A stretch of DNA of 16,780 nt from Methylobacterium sp. (GTDB lineage Bacteria > Pseudomonadota > Alphaproteobacteria > Rhizobiales > Beijerinckiaceae), in NCBI GenBank assembly GCA_021154065.1, contig JAJKJG010000373.1:1-16780 (forward strand), read 5' to 3'. The notes beneath the pieces were generated by a model, which saw nothing but the letters and a program-made list of their open reading frames with translations, was not told the DNA's origin and made no database searches. How positions within the stretch are numbered: position 1 is the stretch's first letter; every line of letters begins with the position of its first letter. Made by a program: the position numbers and the translations under genes. Positions 16,580-16,780 of the stretch are shown in pieces.

Positions 16580-16780
16580 TCACCGGATCACGTAGGGCAG
16601 GAGCCCGAGGAAGCGGGCGCGCTTGATCGCCTGGGCGAGTTCGCGCTGCTTCTTTGCCGACACCGCGGTGATCCGCGAGGGCACGATCTTGCCGCGCTCC
16701 GAGACGTAGCGCGAGAGGAGCTTCGTGTCCTTGTAGTCGATCTTCGGCGCGTTTGCGCCTGAGAACGGGCAGGTCTTGCG
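16580..16780 (-). CDS. rpsR: 30S ribosomal protein S18, C-terminal part
   Basis: The window ends inside this gene; the last 66 residues and the TGA stop are present, and the N-terminus lies beyond 16780. The visible sequence starts '[18 protein letters not shown]', covers the conserved '[19 protein letters not shown]' helix region and ends '[13 protein letters not shown]', which is unmistakable S18. The protein binds S6 on the small-subunit platform, so rpsF is expected just outside the window. The rpsR-DUF2232-rplI order is the usual alphaproteobacterial form of the rpsF-rpsR-rplI operon. Confidence 0.96.
   Translation of the reverse strand, partial: RKTCPFSGANAPKIDYKDTKLLSRYVSERGKIVPSRITAVSAKKQRELAQAIKRARFLGLLPYVIR

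Overview
The window reads as a chromosomal segment of a high-GC alphaproteobacterium. The evidence is the minus-strand gene order rpsR, DUF2232 membrane protein, rplI, dnaB, alr, radA, cvpA, purF and an SDR gene, which I recognise as an alphaproteobacterial housekeeping arrangement. The protein sequences fit too, for example a PurF lacking two of the four Fe-S cysteines. A 'GTCATTCCGGGG...CCCGGAACCCATA' inverted repeat resembles dispersed repeats of Hyphomicrobiales (Rhizobiales). The order-level placement is inference.

Layout, left half (1-6118, mostly plus strand): a ceramidase-family membrane hydrolase with the complete Ser/His/Asp/His/His active-site set; an AqpZ-type aquaporin; a convergent minus-strand gene for an exported protein with an Asp-box-like motif and no recognised function; an NnrU-family membrane protein; a membrane-anchored YfgM-like TPR protein; the double GTPase Der; and a visibly AT-richer DinJ-YafQ type II toxin-antitoxin pair. 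The pair has its own promoter, and a 7-bp-arm inverted repeat fills the spacer between the -35 and -10 boxes.

Right half (6107-16780, all minus strand, transcribed right to left): rpsR (5' end outside the window), DUF2232 protein, rplI, dnaB, then an inserted DUF29 gene, alr, an inserted ParD/ParE-type toxin-antitoxin pair, radA, cvpA, purF and an SDR oxidoreductase. The core genes serve translation (S18, L9), replication and repair (DnaB, RadA), cell-wall precursor supply (Alr) and purine synthesis (PurF). The DUF29 and TA genes look like accessory insertions into an otherwise conserved block. A 140-bp imperfect inverted repeat lies just after purF.

Points most worth a second look: the radA reading frame has no stop where RadA homology ends and stays open through and past the whole of cvpA; the DinJ frame runs 95 nt into the toxin gene; alr has no ATG near its expected start; and a bacterial alkaline-ceramidase homologue keeps every catalytic residue. 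I found no CRISPR array, tRNA, rRNA, transposase or phage gene. I did not find strong evidence for a wholly new multi-gene system. No stretch over 300 bases lacks a gene.
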